Shown: positions 10,061 through 20,500 of the stretch, one piece after another | How the letters are laid out: each line of letters starts with the position of its first letter | Position numbering within the stretch: position 1 is the stretch's first letter | Assembly: GCA_903813345.2 (NCBI GenBank) | Contig: CAIIXF020000005.1 | Span: 36,645,375 to 36,709,374 of the forward strand | Length of the DNA stretch: 64,000 bases | Origin: Owenia fusiformis | Lineage: Eukaryota > Annelida > Polychaeta > Sabellida > Oweniidae | Direction: 5' to 3' | Made by a program: the position numbers and the translations under genes | The notes under the pieces: model-generated | Databases searched by the model: none | Told to the model about the DNA's origin: nothing | The model's input: only the letters and a program-made list of their open reading frames with translations

Positions 10061-11333
10061 ATGTTTGCCTTCACCCGAGGAGAACTGTTAATTAATTTGG
10101 ATTGCGGGAGCCTAATATGTTTATAAGATTTTATCATTCCTATATATTGTTAAGGCCTTGCTCAAAGAACATGTCCATTAAACAGACTATTGGTCCAGTT
10201 AGACTTCTTCCAAAAAACTCATTCTTCCATTTACTTTTAAAACCGATTGCAAGTTGTAGATAAACCTTTTTTCTTGAAATGTGCAATTTCAAAAAGTGGC
10301 ATTAGTTTTTAGATTCTTTAAAAAATTGGCAGTAAGAACCCCTATCACAAGACTGTCTGAATATGGGTACACACTATGTTCACCATCAAAATAATATCAA
10401 AACTTATCATTTTATAGTATTTATTATATTGAACATATAGCATACAAACATTCGGAGTAGAAAAAAATCCAGCTATGTATGAAGTTTACTAATGCAAATC
10501 TGAAAAACATTGACATTTTTGTTCATTTTATCATCAAGTTTAAGCATCATGCTCATTCCCTTTCATTGAAAATTTAACCATCAGCCCAAACTCCCACAAA
10601 AAAGATATTGAAATTGTATAATGCAGAGACTGTGAAATAGCTTCCCTGCAAATATCATTGTTGTGGGAGCATGGGCTCACCACTAAAACTTAAATTTTGT
10701 GATGAAAATAAGGCTGACTGGTTTATGTTTTCAATATGGCTGCTAACCTTGGCATACATGATTGTGCACTACATAACTGCAAGTACAGATTGGGCCATTC
10801 AAAATTGATTATATGTTGGCATTCTGATGAAGGGCCTTGCATTAATAACTACAAAACCTTTATTTTTTAAAGGGTTTTATATATTATTTAATAGTGAAAA
10901 TGCAATATGGGAAGGCACGTAACTTACCTCTTGATTCAGATGACCTTGTTAATGAAGACAATACCGAAGATTATATACACATAGTTTTTAATCAATCTTT
11001 ACTCATTTCACTACAATATAATCCAAGATCAGAATTCCCTTTGTCATTTATATGCATTACAAGTACAGAGTACATGGGATTATTTTGTTTTTTTCTGAAA
11101 ACAGAATTTAGTGACATTAACTATAAAAACATCTTTGAATGGCCTAAGTGTTTTTCTAAAAGGGTATAAGTAGAGAATTTTAAGCAATCCTTTGAGTGTC
11201 ATGCCATTTATACATGATGCTGCCTTATATTTTATATTGAAAGAGGATTTCTCTGAATTATTTGTGTTTCAAATATGGGTACTGCAATTGGCAAATAACT
11301 TTGAAATTAAGTGTCCATACAGACATTTAATTA
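10061..11333. other. Intergenic DNA, no gene seen
   Basis: AT-rich, no coding-quality frame. The 91-codon open frame at 10894-11169 has no recognisable family or codon character. Confidence 0.4.
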
Positions 11334-12422
11334 TCCCAACGAATGAAGTTCGGTAGGGATATAGTGAAGCCCTCCGTCCGTCCGTCAGTCAGTCCGTCCG
11401 TCCGGAAGATAACTCAAATATTAGTTGACGGATTTTCTTCATATTTGGTGGAAAGATGTATATTGATGAATAGTTTTACGCAAAAATTTTTTTTCAAGAT
11501 GGCCGCCGCTTTAAAAATGACGGGACTTTTTCGTAAAAATCATAAAGTTTTCATTCTAAACCAAAGTAATTAATATTATTGTTTGAAATTTTGGTAGTAT
11601 ATTCGCAACATCTATCTATTTCACATATATTCTGTGTTTTTCATCCTGACCCCCAGGGGCCGCTAATTTTTAGATCTTTCTGAAGTATAGCTTTATTATA
11701 CTCAAATGAAAGGCAGTTAAGAGCAGATTGCAAATATTGTATCTTTCTGATTCGAGCCTCGTAAAATTCAAAATGGCCGTCTAATGTACGATTTCGCAAT
11801 AATTTTTTGATCCCTTCAAAGTATGGCAATATAATACTCAAATTGAAGGAATTTTGGAGAAGATCACAATTATGGTATTATTTGTCAGATTTGTACCTCA
11901 GAAAATTCAAAATTGATTTTTTCAAGATGGCTGCCGCTTTAAAAATGACGGGACTTTTTCGCAAAAATCATAAATTTTTCATTCTAAACCAAAGTAATTA
12001 ATATTATTGTTTGAAATGTTGGTAGTGTATTCGCAACATCTATCTATTTCACATATATTCCATGTTGTTCATCCTGACCCAGTTAAGAGTAGATTGCAAA
12101 TATTGTATCTTTTTTCTGATTCGAGCCTCGTAAAATTCAAAATGGCCCTCTAATGTACGATTTCGCAATAACTTTTTGATCCCTTCAACATATGGCTACA
12201 TAATACTCAAATTGAAGGAATTTTGGAGTAGATCACAATACACTGTATTATTTTTCAGATTTGTACCTCAGAAAATTCAAAATGGCTGCTTTGCAGGAAT
12301 TCGCAATTCTAAAATCTAAATTTTTCAATTTTAACCAAAGTAATGAGTATAATTGATTGGAATTCGGTTATTGATATTTTGTTCGTTGGGATTTGCTACT
12401 CCGCGGAGTTGCCATTATCTAG
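11334..12422 (+). mobile_element. Non-autonomous Helitron, copy B
   Basis: Begins TCCCAACGAA after A (11333) and ends CTAG before T (12423), with the same CTCCGCGGAG hairpin before the end. It is closely alike copy A but lacks some internal blocks. Its 3' end forms the right outer border of the composite block, joined directly to the 5' half of the LINE. Confidence 0.75.
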
Positions 12423-13915
12423 TTATATCATTTGCAAGAGTGGGACCTATTTCAGTAAAATAATCATTAAAAAGATTAGCGATTTGTTAATGATCTTTGA
12501 TTAGCTTATTAATATGGATAAACTGCTTGTCTATCATTTTTGATCGTTTTCCTCTATTAAGAATTTCATTTATATTTTTCCATGTTTCTTTAAGATTACC
12601 TGAACAACTGTTGAACTTGTTTTTGTAGTAAAATCGTTCAGAGTTTCGTATTACTTGTCTTAAAATGCGTTTAAAGGTTTTATATTCATTGATTTTCGTT
12701 AAAGTTGGATGTTTAATAGATTTCATATAGAATTTGTTTTTTTGCTTAATTGATGTAATTATACCTTTAGTTAGCCATGGTTTTTTATTGTTAAATCTGT
12801 ATGTCATATTTCTATGCATATATGGGAAACATTCATTATAAATTGTCTTAATCTTCTGAATAAATAGATCATACTCAATGTTCACATCAGTACAATTTAA
12901 TACATTATCAAAATAAATTTTTGTTATTTTTGTCTTAAAATCATCATGGTTTTGTTTTTCATTAAACGAAAAAGAACTTTTTCTGTGATTTGTAAATCAG
13001 CGGGCAGATCTGCTACTGCAAAAATAGGAAAATGATCTGAAATGTCAGTCATTATAATTCCTGATTTGTTGATATTTAATGAATTTGTGAAAATGTTATC
13101 TATAAGAGTGGCTGTTCTTGATGTTACTCGAGTAGGTCTATAAATGATAGGGTAAAGATTAAAGAAATACAAAGTGTTCAAAAAATGTTCTGTTCCAGCA
13201 TGATCTGTGTTCAGTAATTGATATTGAAGTCCCCCATAAGAAAAATATCTTTATTTTCCTTTGAAAGTTTTCCTAAAAATTGGCTTAATTCGTGATTAAA
13301 TACTTCAAGATCAACATCAGGAGGTTTGTAAACAACTGTAACCAAGATATTTCTATCATATTCCTTATTAATTTCAATAGTTATTGCCTGCATATCAAAA
13401 TCATTTCTTATAATTAGATCATCTCTAGTTTCATATACAATATTATTCTTGATATAAATGCCAACTCCACCACCTGTTCTTGTGGTTCTAGAAATAAATT
13501 CAGAGTTAAATCCGAGTATGTTGTAATCTGATTCATTGCTCTCTTTAAGCCAAGTTTCAGTAACACCAAATATGTCAAAGTGATTATTGGTCAAAACATT
13601 TAAATTTATAACTTTTGAAAAATTATGAGGCAAGCTCCTCACATTTGCACACCCAATAACCATATCATTTTGTTTCCTAGAATTCAAATTAGAATTTACA
13701 GTTTCAGGGAATTGGTATTTACAAGAATTCATTAACTTTTGGGTATGAATATCCAATAATGTGATTTCATTATCATTTGGATTTGAACCAATCGCATTAT
13801 CAGTTCTGGGGTCAAAGAGTAGATTCTCAAAATGATGTTCCTCCAAATAGTCATCTAAGTGGAGAAAAAAAGGCAGATGCACCATAAGATTTATATCATT
13901 TTCAGCCATTGTCAA
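12423..13915 (-). pseudogene. LINE 5' half: endonuclease domain and linker (frameshifted)
   Basis: From 13915 leftward on the minus strand: an apurinic-type (EEP) endonuclease with NVRSL (catalytic Asn), TETWLKES (catalytic Glu), VVYKPP, GDFNIN (Asp/Asn pair) and ISDHFPIF (the SDH motif). The linker to the RT follows (KPWLTKGI, KTFKRILRQVIRNSERFYY, NDYFTEIGPTLAND). The frame is broken near 13205, around 12900, and by a TAA at 12486-12484. So this is a decayed copy, older than or as old as the insertion that split it. The RT continues at 5701. The 5' UTR boundary above 13915 is not visible. Confidence 0.8.
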
Positions 13916-15200
13916 AGGTTAAGTTAATTATTATCATGTTGTTGTTGTATCTACCAGTTTTTGGCAAAAATATTGAGTCTATGAATTTTACCAATATGCA
14001 CAGGTTATCACCTATAATTAAGTCAAGTGTCAAAGTAGGAATTCACCAATAAACACAAAATATTAAACACAAAATATATATACATGTAATATTCAGTTAA
14101 ACAATATATACAGGTAAAGTTACAGTATCTTGTTGTAGTAATATGTACATTAGCTACTGGAGGGGATGAACAAGATACATATGTTATTCATGTAACCCTC
14201 AATGGCCTCATCCCTAAAATTTGGTCCTTGTTAAAAAGAAAATAATGCTAAGATGTTCAAATACCCCCTCCCAAAATTACACTACATACTATAACTACTG
14301 TTTTATTTGTGAGAAAAACAAGGGTAGATGTAGGTTAAAATATATATACAGTAGGACCTTAATACATCTATAGATGAAATATAAAACAATCTAAAATTTC
14401 CAGTTTCATGGTCAACAAATATAGTTATTCCACTTCTTAGCTGTCCAAGTTATAAGACCAAGTTATCCGATCACCCCCCCCCCCCATCAAACTTCAGAAT
14501 GTAAATACTATATTTGGGTGAGAAAACATGGACAGTATTAATTGAGGTATATATATTTTAAAGACAGTCAGAATTGAAGGCATTTATGATAGGATATATA
14601 CAACACCTTTTACTATATAATCTCTATAGTCATATTCAGCAAGTGTAAACAGTTTCAGATATTGACCTTTGAATATTACAAGGTAAGGCAATACCAAAAC
14701 AGAATAACATGGATTATAACCACCACCCCCCCCCCCCCCCCATCAATCGAACGGTTTGCTATTTTGCCTTGTAAAAGCAATCAGATGTTTTAACCTGAGA
14801 AGTAAGCATGGACAATAAAAATTGATACTCACAACAAGAAATAGCATTATGGGCTGTGATACCAAACTTTGCAGTTTTATGAATAAAATTGAAATGACTT
14901 ACATAATGCCAATACTGTTGTTTAAAAGTGGTGTATTACTGGAAGTTAAGCACATTCACTCATTAAGTTATTTCAACTCACATATAAATAGCAAGGACTC
15001 ATTAGTAGCCTTCGAATAAAGTAAAGAAAAAGTAAAGAAGTTCAAAGTAAAGAAAAGACTAAAAAGTCCAGAAATTGATCTGGTATAATAGGTAAGTGTA
15101 TTCAAGAGGCTTGGAGATTTGCTAGCATCTCAATGTGATTGCTGAAAAAAACCAAAACATACTATTTACAGTTAGGGACCAGTCATTTTGCACACTATTG
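13916..15200. other. Intergenic DNA with poly-C and TATATACA tracts, no gene seen
   Basis: Contains C-runs at about 14466-14478 and 14727-14742, each set in similar surroundings (followed by CATCAA and, further on, CATGGACA), suggesting an old local duplication. No coding frame. Confidence 0.4.
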
Positions 15201-15202
15201 AT

Positions 15203-15457
15203 CTAAGTTATATTAAAAGCTCCAAGTCTAGCTGTATCCTTCACAAGTTTCCTAAAAGGACCAATTAATTGTTTGTTTAGTGGACCTCTTTTCCATTTGG
15301 TGATGACAATGATACCCTTCTCTATTTCAAGTTTACCCATCATTTCAAGAAGTTCCTTTCCAGTCCATACTCCGTTATCATCATATCCCTCAACTGTACC
15401 TCCTGATTTACCAGGTACACAATAAGCATAGTTTTGGTCATTGAAAATGGATATCAA
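15203..15457 (-). CDS. Fragment similar to the IMPACT/YigZ (UPF0029) family
   Basis: Minus-strand open frame of about 85 residues ending at a stop at 15203. It contains NYAYCV, GTVEGYDDNG, TGKELLEMM, then GIIVITKW and GPFRKLVKDTARL. The order HN.YAYR, EGY.DDGE.GAG..LL, VVVTRWYGG, GP.RF..I...A is that of the IMPACT N-terminal/UPF0029 fold, which binds GCN1 or nucleic acid in known members. The RWYGG loop is poorly kept (KWKRG). There is no clear ATG; an in-frame TAG lies near 15480, so it is a terminal exon or a pseudogene piece. No partner exons were found. Confidence 0.35.
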   Translation of the reverse strand: MISIFNDQNYAYCVPGKSGGTVEGYDDNGVWTGKELLEMMGKLEIEKGIIVITKWKRGPLNKQLIGPFRKLVKDTARLGAFNIT

Positions 15458-15599
15458 AACTAGACTTTCAATACCATTCTACTTTTTCAAGAAGTTTTAG
15501 ACCCCTTGTTGAATAATCTTTTCATGCAATAAAAACCAGAAAAAGAAGATCCTCTTTTGAGTAAATAGGTTTTGACATGGGGTCCCTATTAATAATTTT

Positions 15600-15990
15600 T
15601 TGAATTGTTTGATTGATATTTTAATTTTATCATTATGGGTACTTCACTTGAAAGAAGACATATTGTTTTAATAAAAACCACCGTATTTATGCCGAGAAAG
15701 TACTCATGGTTAAAGATACGACATATTGCCATATTGCACATGGACCTTAAGCGTGATTGATAAAATGTCACACAAATCATGCATTATTTTGATATTTAAA
15801 AAAAATCTGCTTTCTTTAAAAAGCCTATACGTTAAAAAAACGAATGTCGAAAAAAGCGAACGGATTCTGTTCTGACTTTCATGCTAATTATGTATATGTC
15901 ACGCATTTGGTTCAAAATAGGTTGATAAAGTTTTGTACCTACCCCCTCCCCCCCACCGGGAAAATCCCCCTATTATCTGACTGGTTGTTG
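15600..15990 (+). repeat. Dispersed repeat family R, copy 2
   Basis: Matches copy 1 (3330-3560) in inverted orientation and copy 3 (16840-17150) in inverted orientation. The frames share HAN.VYVTH and a CTY/SYLPPP tail encoded by the poly-C tract at about 15943-15953. Confidence 0.5.
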
Positions 15991-16369
15991 AATTTGTTTA
16001 TCATGATCCTGATTGGCTGCCTGGTTCAAGGCGTGTGTGGGTGCTTGCATGACTCAAGGGGGATTCCCCTCGCTAGCCGAGGAATCAATTGTGTTTAATT
16101 CTGAAGGTTGGTTGTTCTGTTGATTATTTCAATATTCAGGCAATAATATACCCATAAGTTATTCTCAAAATATATCCATGGTATGTGAAATATTATGCGA
16201 GCAATAATAATGGGACGTCTGAACTGTCTGTAGCATACTGCACCTTTAATTTTGCGGTGTACCGGATAACATGAAAATTTTGATATTTGCTTAATCCATC
16301 TGTAAAGTGCTACATGATTTGTACTCTACATGGATGTTATGTATGTGAAACATATTGAAATTCGAGATG

Positions 16370-16640
16370 CTGTCTGTCCATTTGTCTTTCCATCTAGTTA
16401 ATTATTTAGTCTGTCCATCCATCCGTCTGTTATCCATCCATCCATCCGTCAGGGCTATAACTCAAATACTATTGGCCCAATGGTACTTTGGGCCAAGAGT
16501 ATTAAGTTAATACTTTAATGCCTTATGTTAGTGCAGGTTCTTTAGTAGTCGTTTTTAATATAAATTGTTTTAGCAGCATTGTCTGATACCCATTAGACAT
16601 CCAATGGAATTTGCTATGCTTTGGCATTGCCATTATCTAG
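16370..16640 (+). mobile_element. Helitron family fragment, copy E (3' end)
   Basis: Ends GCTATGCTTTGGCATTGC then CATTATCTAG followed by T. The hairpin is ATGC-TTTG-GCAT, ten bases before the end, like the other copies but with different paired bases. The interior starts with a (GTCC/ATCC)n stretch. The 5' terminus is not recognisable. Confidence 0.5.
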
Positions 16641-16659
16641 TTACATGTACAGGGCTGTC

Positions 16660-16815
16660 AACTTGGGACCACCTAATATGAGTGACTTCAAAATGTTGGA
16701 CACCTAAGTCCAAATCTGAACACTTTTGTCCAAATTTTGAACTCCTTTGGCCAACTTTTAAACACCTTTGGCCAAAGTTTGAGCACCTTTGCCAAACTTT
16801 GATCACCTCAAATTT
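16660..16815. repeat. Short degenerate tandem motif (TTTGGCCAAA...CACCT)
   Basis: Four or five imperfect copies of a 25-30-bp unit with CACCTTTGGCCAAA and ACTTTTGTCCAAA. Low complexity, no gene. Confidence 0.45.
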
Positions 16816-16839
16816 TTCGCGCTAGCTACGCTCGCGATA

Positions 16840-17150
16840 TTGTCAACGGGGGGGAGGGGGGGGGGGGGGGGGGAGGTACGAAAATTTCCAATGAACATGC
16901 GTGACATATACGGGATTCGCGTGACAAATCCGAACAAATTGCGTTCGGTTTTTTTCAGACGTTCGTATTTTTACCGTATCGTAAACATATTTCGAAAAAA
17001 TTTCTACAGAAATATTTTTGCGTGACAATTACCAGGTAAAATGCGTATTTGCGTGACATTTTCTGTCACGCAAAAAAAACTGGCGTGACTTCAAATTCTT
17101 CAGCAAATGCGTGACAAATACGCAAATTGCGGGACAGTTGACAGGCCTGC
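16840..17150 (-). repeat. Dispersed repeat family R, copy 3
   Basis: Reads in the opposite sense to copy 2 and is rich in GCGTGAC / GTCACGC. It ends GCGGGACAGTTGACAGG, matching the CCTGTCAAC of copy 1. A G-run lies at about 16850-16875. Copies 2 and 3 form a loose inverted pair around Helitron fragment E. Confidence 0.5.
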
Positions 17151-17160
17151 ATGTATATCA

Positions 17161-17505
17161 TATGTTTGTGTGTTTTAGAACTTGGGGTATGCTAGAGACT
17201 TGTTAATGGGAACTAAAGTACCATGGCAGACTTTGGATCACATGCCCTGTGCAAGCCTTCTGCAATTTTACATTATATGTTTGTGTGTTTTAGAACTTGG
17301 GGTATGCTAGAGACTTGTTAATGGGAACTAAAGTACCATGGCAGACTTTGGATCACATGCCCTGTGCAAGCCTTCTGCAACTTTACATTATATGTTTGTG
17401 TGTTTTAGAACTTGGGGTATGCTAGAGACTTGTTAATGGGAACTAAAGTACCGTGGCAGACATTGGATCACATGCCCTGTGCAAGCCTTCTACATGATCG
17501 GAAAC
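17161..17505 (+). repeat. Three 115-bp tandem copies of a CABIN1 splice acceptor plus exon start
   Basis: Units begin at 17161, 17276 and 17391. Each has TATGTTTGTGTGTTTTAG followed by about 80 bases of exon sequence. Copies 1 and 2 are nearly identical and diverge from copy 3 after AGCCTTCT. They have no donor and, read through, reach a TAG in the next unit. Only copy 3 continues to a donor at 17523. Confidence 0.9.
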
Positions 17506-17522
17506 AGAACAACTTTTTCAAT
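17409..17522 (+). CDS. CABIN1: CABIN1-like exon 1 of 7 in window
   Basis: 114 nt, phase 0 to 0, acceptor TGTTTTAG, donor GTGAGT. Encodes NLGYARDLLMGTKVPWQ through LHDRKQNNFFN. It is the only complete copy of the triplicated acceptor/exon-start unit. No earlier exon could be found in the window. Confidence 0.75.
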
Positions 17523-20500
17523 GTGAGTATTTCTTTTACAGTACATGTCACAATGTAAAATCAACCTATTTTGCTGTGTTCTGGAACCATTTTTGGTACT
17601 TTCCCATTGCCTCTTGTGGATACATATTTGCAAAGAGTATGCATCAGCAATATGATAAATATATCACAAGTCATGTATTCATGATATTGAAAATAAAAAA
17701 TAGACCAATTTAATATCTACCACTTACAAAACAGCATAGACTTTGATATAATTATCATCTAGTGCTATACAAATATGACTGAAAAGATATTTGATTTTTT
17801 GTCACCATTTCTCATATATAACCATATCCATACAGAAATGGTCTTATCCCTTAGCTTCGTTTAGGGTGTGCCACCTTTTGGTAGATCAAAGAAGCTAAGA
17901 TATATTGGCTAGATCAATGATGTCATTGTTGTACTTTTCCCCAAAAATTAGCAATAAGTTTATCCTGTATTTGCTTGGACAGATTGCTACCTACAACCAA
18001 TGACATCACCAATCTAGCCAATCAATAAACCATAACTTGATGATGTGCCAAAAGGTGGCAGGGAAAGGTCTATTGATTGCAGATATTGAAAATTATATAG
18101 AAAGAGGAACATAATGCTTGTATATTATAGCACTCGCTATCTTAATGCTTAATTTTAGGGTATTTGGCGGATACCTATTGAGGAGGTTGACAGGCCAGGG
18201 AGTTTCCCGAGTCACCTGAATCGGTGTATTGTGCTCCTTCTTGATGTGTTGCGTGATATCCATGACTCAAGGGGCCTCTATAGTGTCCATTGTGGCTTGA
18301 ATAGAGTGCCCGATTCACAAAGGTGAGCAAATCGCAGCTCAAGGCTTGGGGGTAACTTCTTGTCTACAAAGTGATGGATATATCAGTCACAGTTTCTCTC
18401 AAAAATGGCTGTAACTTTACAAATTTTATTCAACACATAAAATAGTATGTATTAAAATGTATATGGAATTGTTCTTTGTTCAGTCATATAACCAATATGA
18501 ACATTGAATATTGTATATTAAGATAGTGAAAAATGAAAAATGCTTTGGTATTCTAGAGGTTGACATACTGACACATTAACTGTGTAATACAAATCTTCAT
18601 TAACGGTATTCAATGTTATAACTCCAAAGTCTATTGAATTATTAATAGCCCATGATAATTTTGTAGGAAATATTTACGAGATGCAGATCGACTTCATTTA
18701 GCAAAGATGGCATTCTCATGTACAAAAGACGCAATCCTTTTACAACTTCCAAATATGGCCAAAGAAAAGGATAATGAGAGAATACAGAAATTTATTCTTG
18801 GTGAGTCAATATTAAACTACTATCTCACAAATACAATGTATATCATTTAGGATGTGAAAATATTGGAATCAATAGAATAATTGGTAACATGAGAAAAAAT
18901 ATTTGAAATCTTCGGAATTCATTAATAACTTTGGCTAAGTTGAAAAACTCAAGAGCAGATAGAAAACACTGTAAGGTAGTGACATCCTTTAATTGAAGAA
19001 AAAATATTTTTATATTACAAGGCAACCAGTGGTAACTGAATCAAGGGAAAGATCAATACCCGGTGATTTCAGCGGGAAGTGGCGTTTCGTTCAGTGGATG
19101 AGCTGTGCGCGCATGCATAAATGTGATTATCAATATTATTTAGGGGAGGGATATTCAAGCTGATTTTCATCATAGGCGCGACCCAGGGCTGTTGTCTTAA
19201 GGACATTTCATTGAAAATTAGCCATTCGGCTAATAATTTGCAAGAGTGTGTGATCTTATAATGTATAACTGTTATTCAGACACATATTTTGACACGATTC
19301 TGTTGGAATTAAGCTTTGAACCGAGAGATATTCACGATTGATATGCACATTTTTGATTGTGCCATTGCTTTTCCATTGCACAATCCATGTATTGATAGAA
19401 GTAACAATAATGCAGATTGTTTTACCTTCAATACATGGCGGATTCACTACATATCGGTCTATTAAATACCATTTTGTGCCCTAAATAGTTTTATATTTCC
19501 ATCACGGCCTCTGGAGCCTGGGTGTGTTTGTCTCATTATGTGTATGCGTGTGAATTGGTGGGGCTGGTAGGGCCACCAATCCCCTGGCTCCGCCCATCCT
19601 TTATTCTACTTCCCACTTATTATAATTTATGCTGAATTATTAGGAATTATTTTTCTTGCCAATCAATCGTGAACGCAATCAAAATTTCAGAAAGGATCAA
19701 TCAGGCAATCGTCCAAAATCCAAATCAAGTTATAACATTGTATGATATTCAGCAAGAAGTCCGGTAGAAATATAGAATATTTAAACATCAAAGCTGAAAG
19801 TTAAAAGCTAATCTGTCAATTTTCTGTCTGCAAAAGAACGTTTACATTTGACACAATAAAAGACTGAGGCTTTGAAATCTAGGATTCCCCAGGAAAATAT
19901 GACGTCATACTAATTAGCATAAGGATTTCCCTAGTGGTCTGGGTCGAGCATCGTCCGAAAACACAATCCGATAAAAACATGCTAATTTCTAAGGAGATGG
20001 GAAGTGTATGATGTGTGTATCGATTTTGTTTAACGATTTAATCAATTATCAAATTGTTTAAGTGGATAAAGTGGTCACACTTGCTTCAATTCATAGCGTA
20101 ATCGACGGATAGAAACTGCACCGAATTCCCGATATCCTACCCCGTATTATGTAGGCTATAACCACAGTGACCTGCAGATGGCGCTATCACAAACAAGTAC
20201 TGCACGAACCGATAAATTCCTGGGTATTGTAACGCCCTTGACTGAATCAGATGTGATACAGTTGAGAAATGCTATAAGGGAGTGACATCTTTTAATGGAA
20301 GAACAAACTATTTTACCACAAGGCAACCAGCAATGAAAATGCCGAAGGGGTGACATCTTTTAATTGGAAGAAAAATTAACTAACATTGCTAGGTGATCTA
20401 TAGTTGCCTTATTGTGCCAAAATGGGTGATCTATGATTGCCTCCCCATGTCAATATAAGTAAAAGATCAGTTTGTTTGCCCTGTATTAAGATACCTGATA

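Larger units (their letters stand above)
5702..12422 (+). mobile_element. Composite Helitron-bounded block carrying a GPCR gene
   Basis: The block starts with the 5' end of Helitron A and stops with the 3' end of Helitron B. Both outer junctions are precise A|TC and CTAG|T joins into one LINE. Between the two copies lie 4.4 kb of DNA (6936-11333) with a complete GPCR gene, a palindromic element and a dispersed repeat. Bypass of copy A's 3' terminator during rolling-circle transposition would mobilise the whole block. Homologous recombination of a circle carrying one copy into a copy already in the LINE would give the same order. Confidence 0.55.

Noticed and set aside
10894-11169. 91-codon open frame.
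   Set aside because: AT-driven open frame with no recognisable motif or splice context.
11343-11573. Open frames in Helitron copies (for example KMAAALKMTGLFRKNHK).
   Set aside because: The same short string recurs in each copy because the repeat is conserved as DNA; stops and shifts vary and no Rep or helicase motif is present.
5702-12422. Two ordinary independent Helitron insertions in the LINE.
   Set aside because: Independent insertions would leave LINE sequence between the copies. Instead 4.4 kb of non-LINE DNA lies between them and the LINE reads straight across the outer ends.
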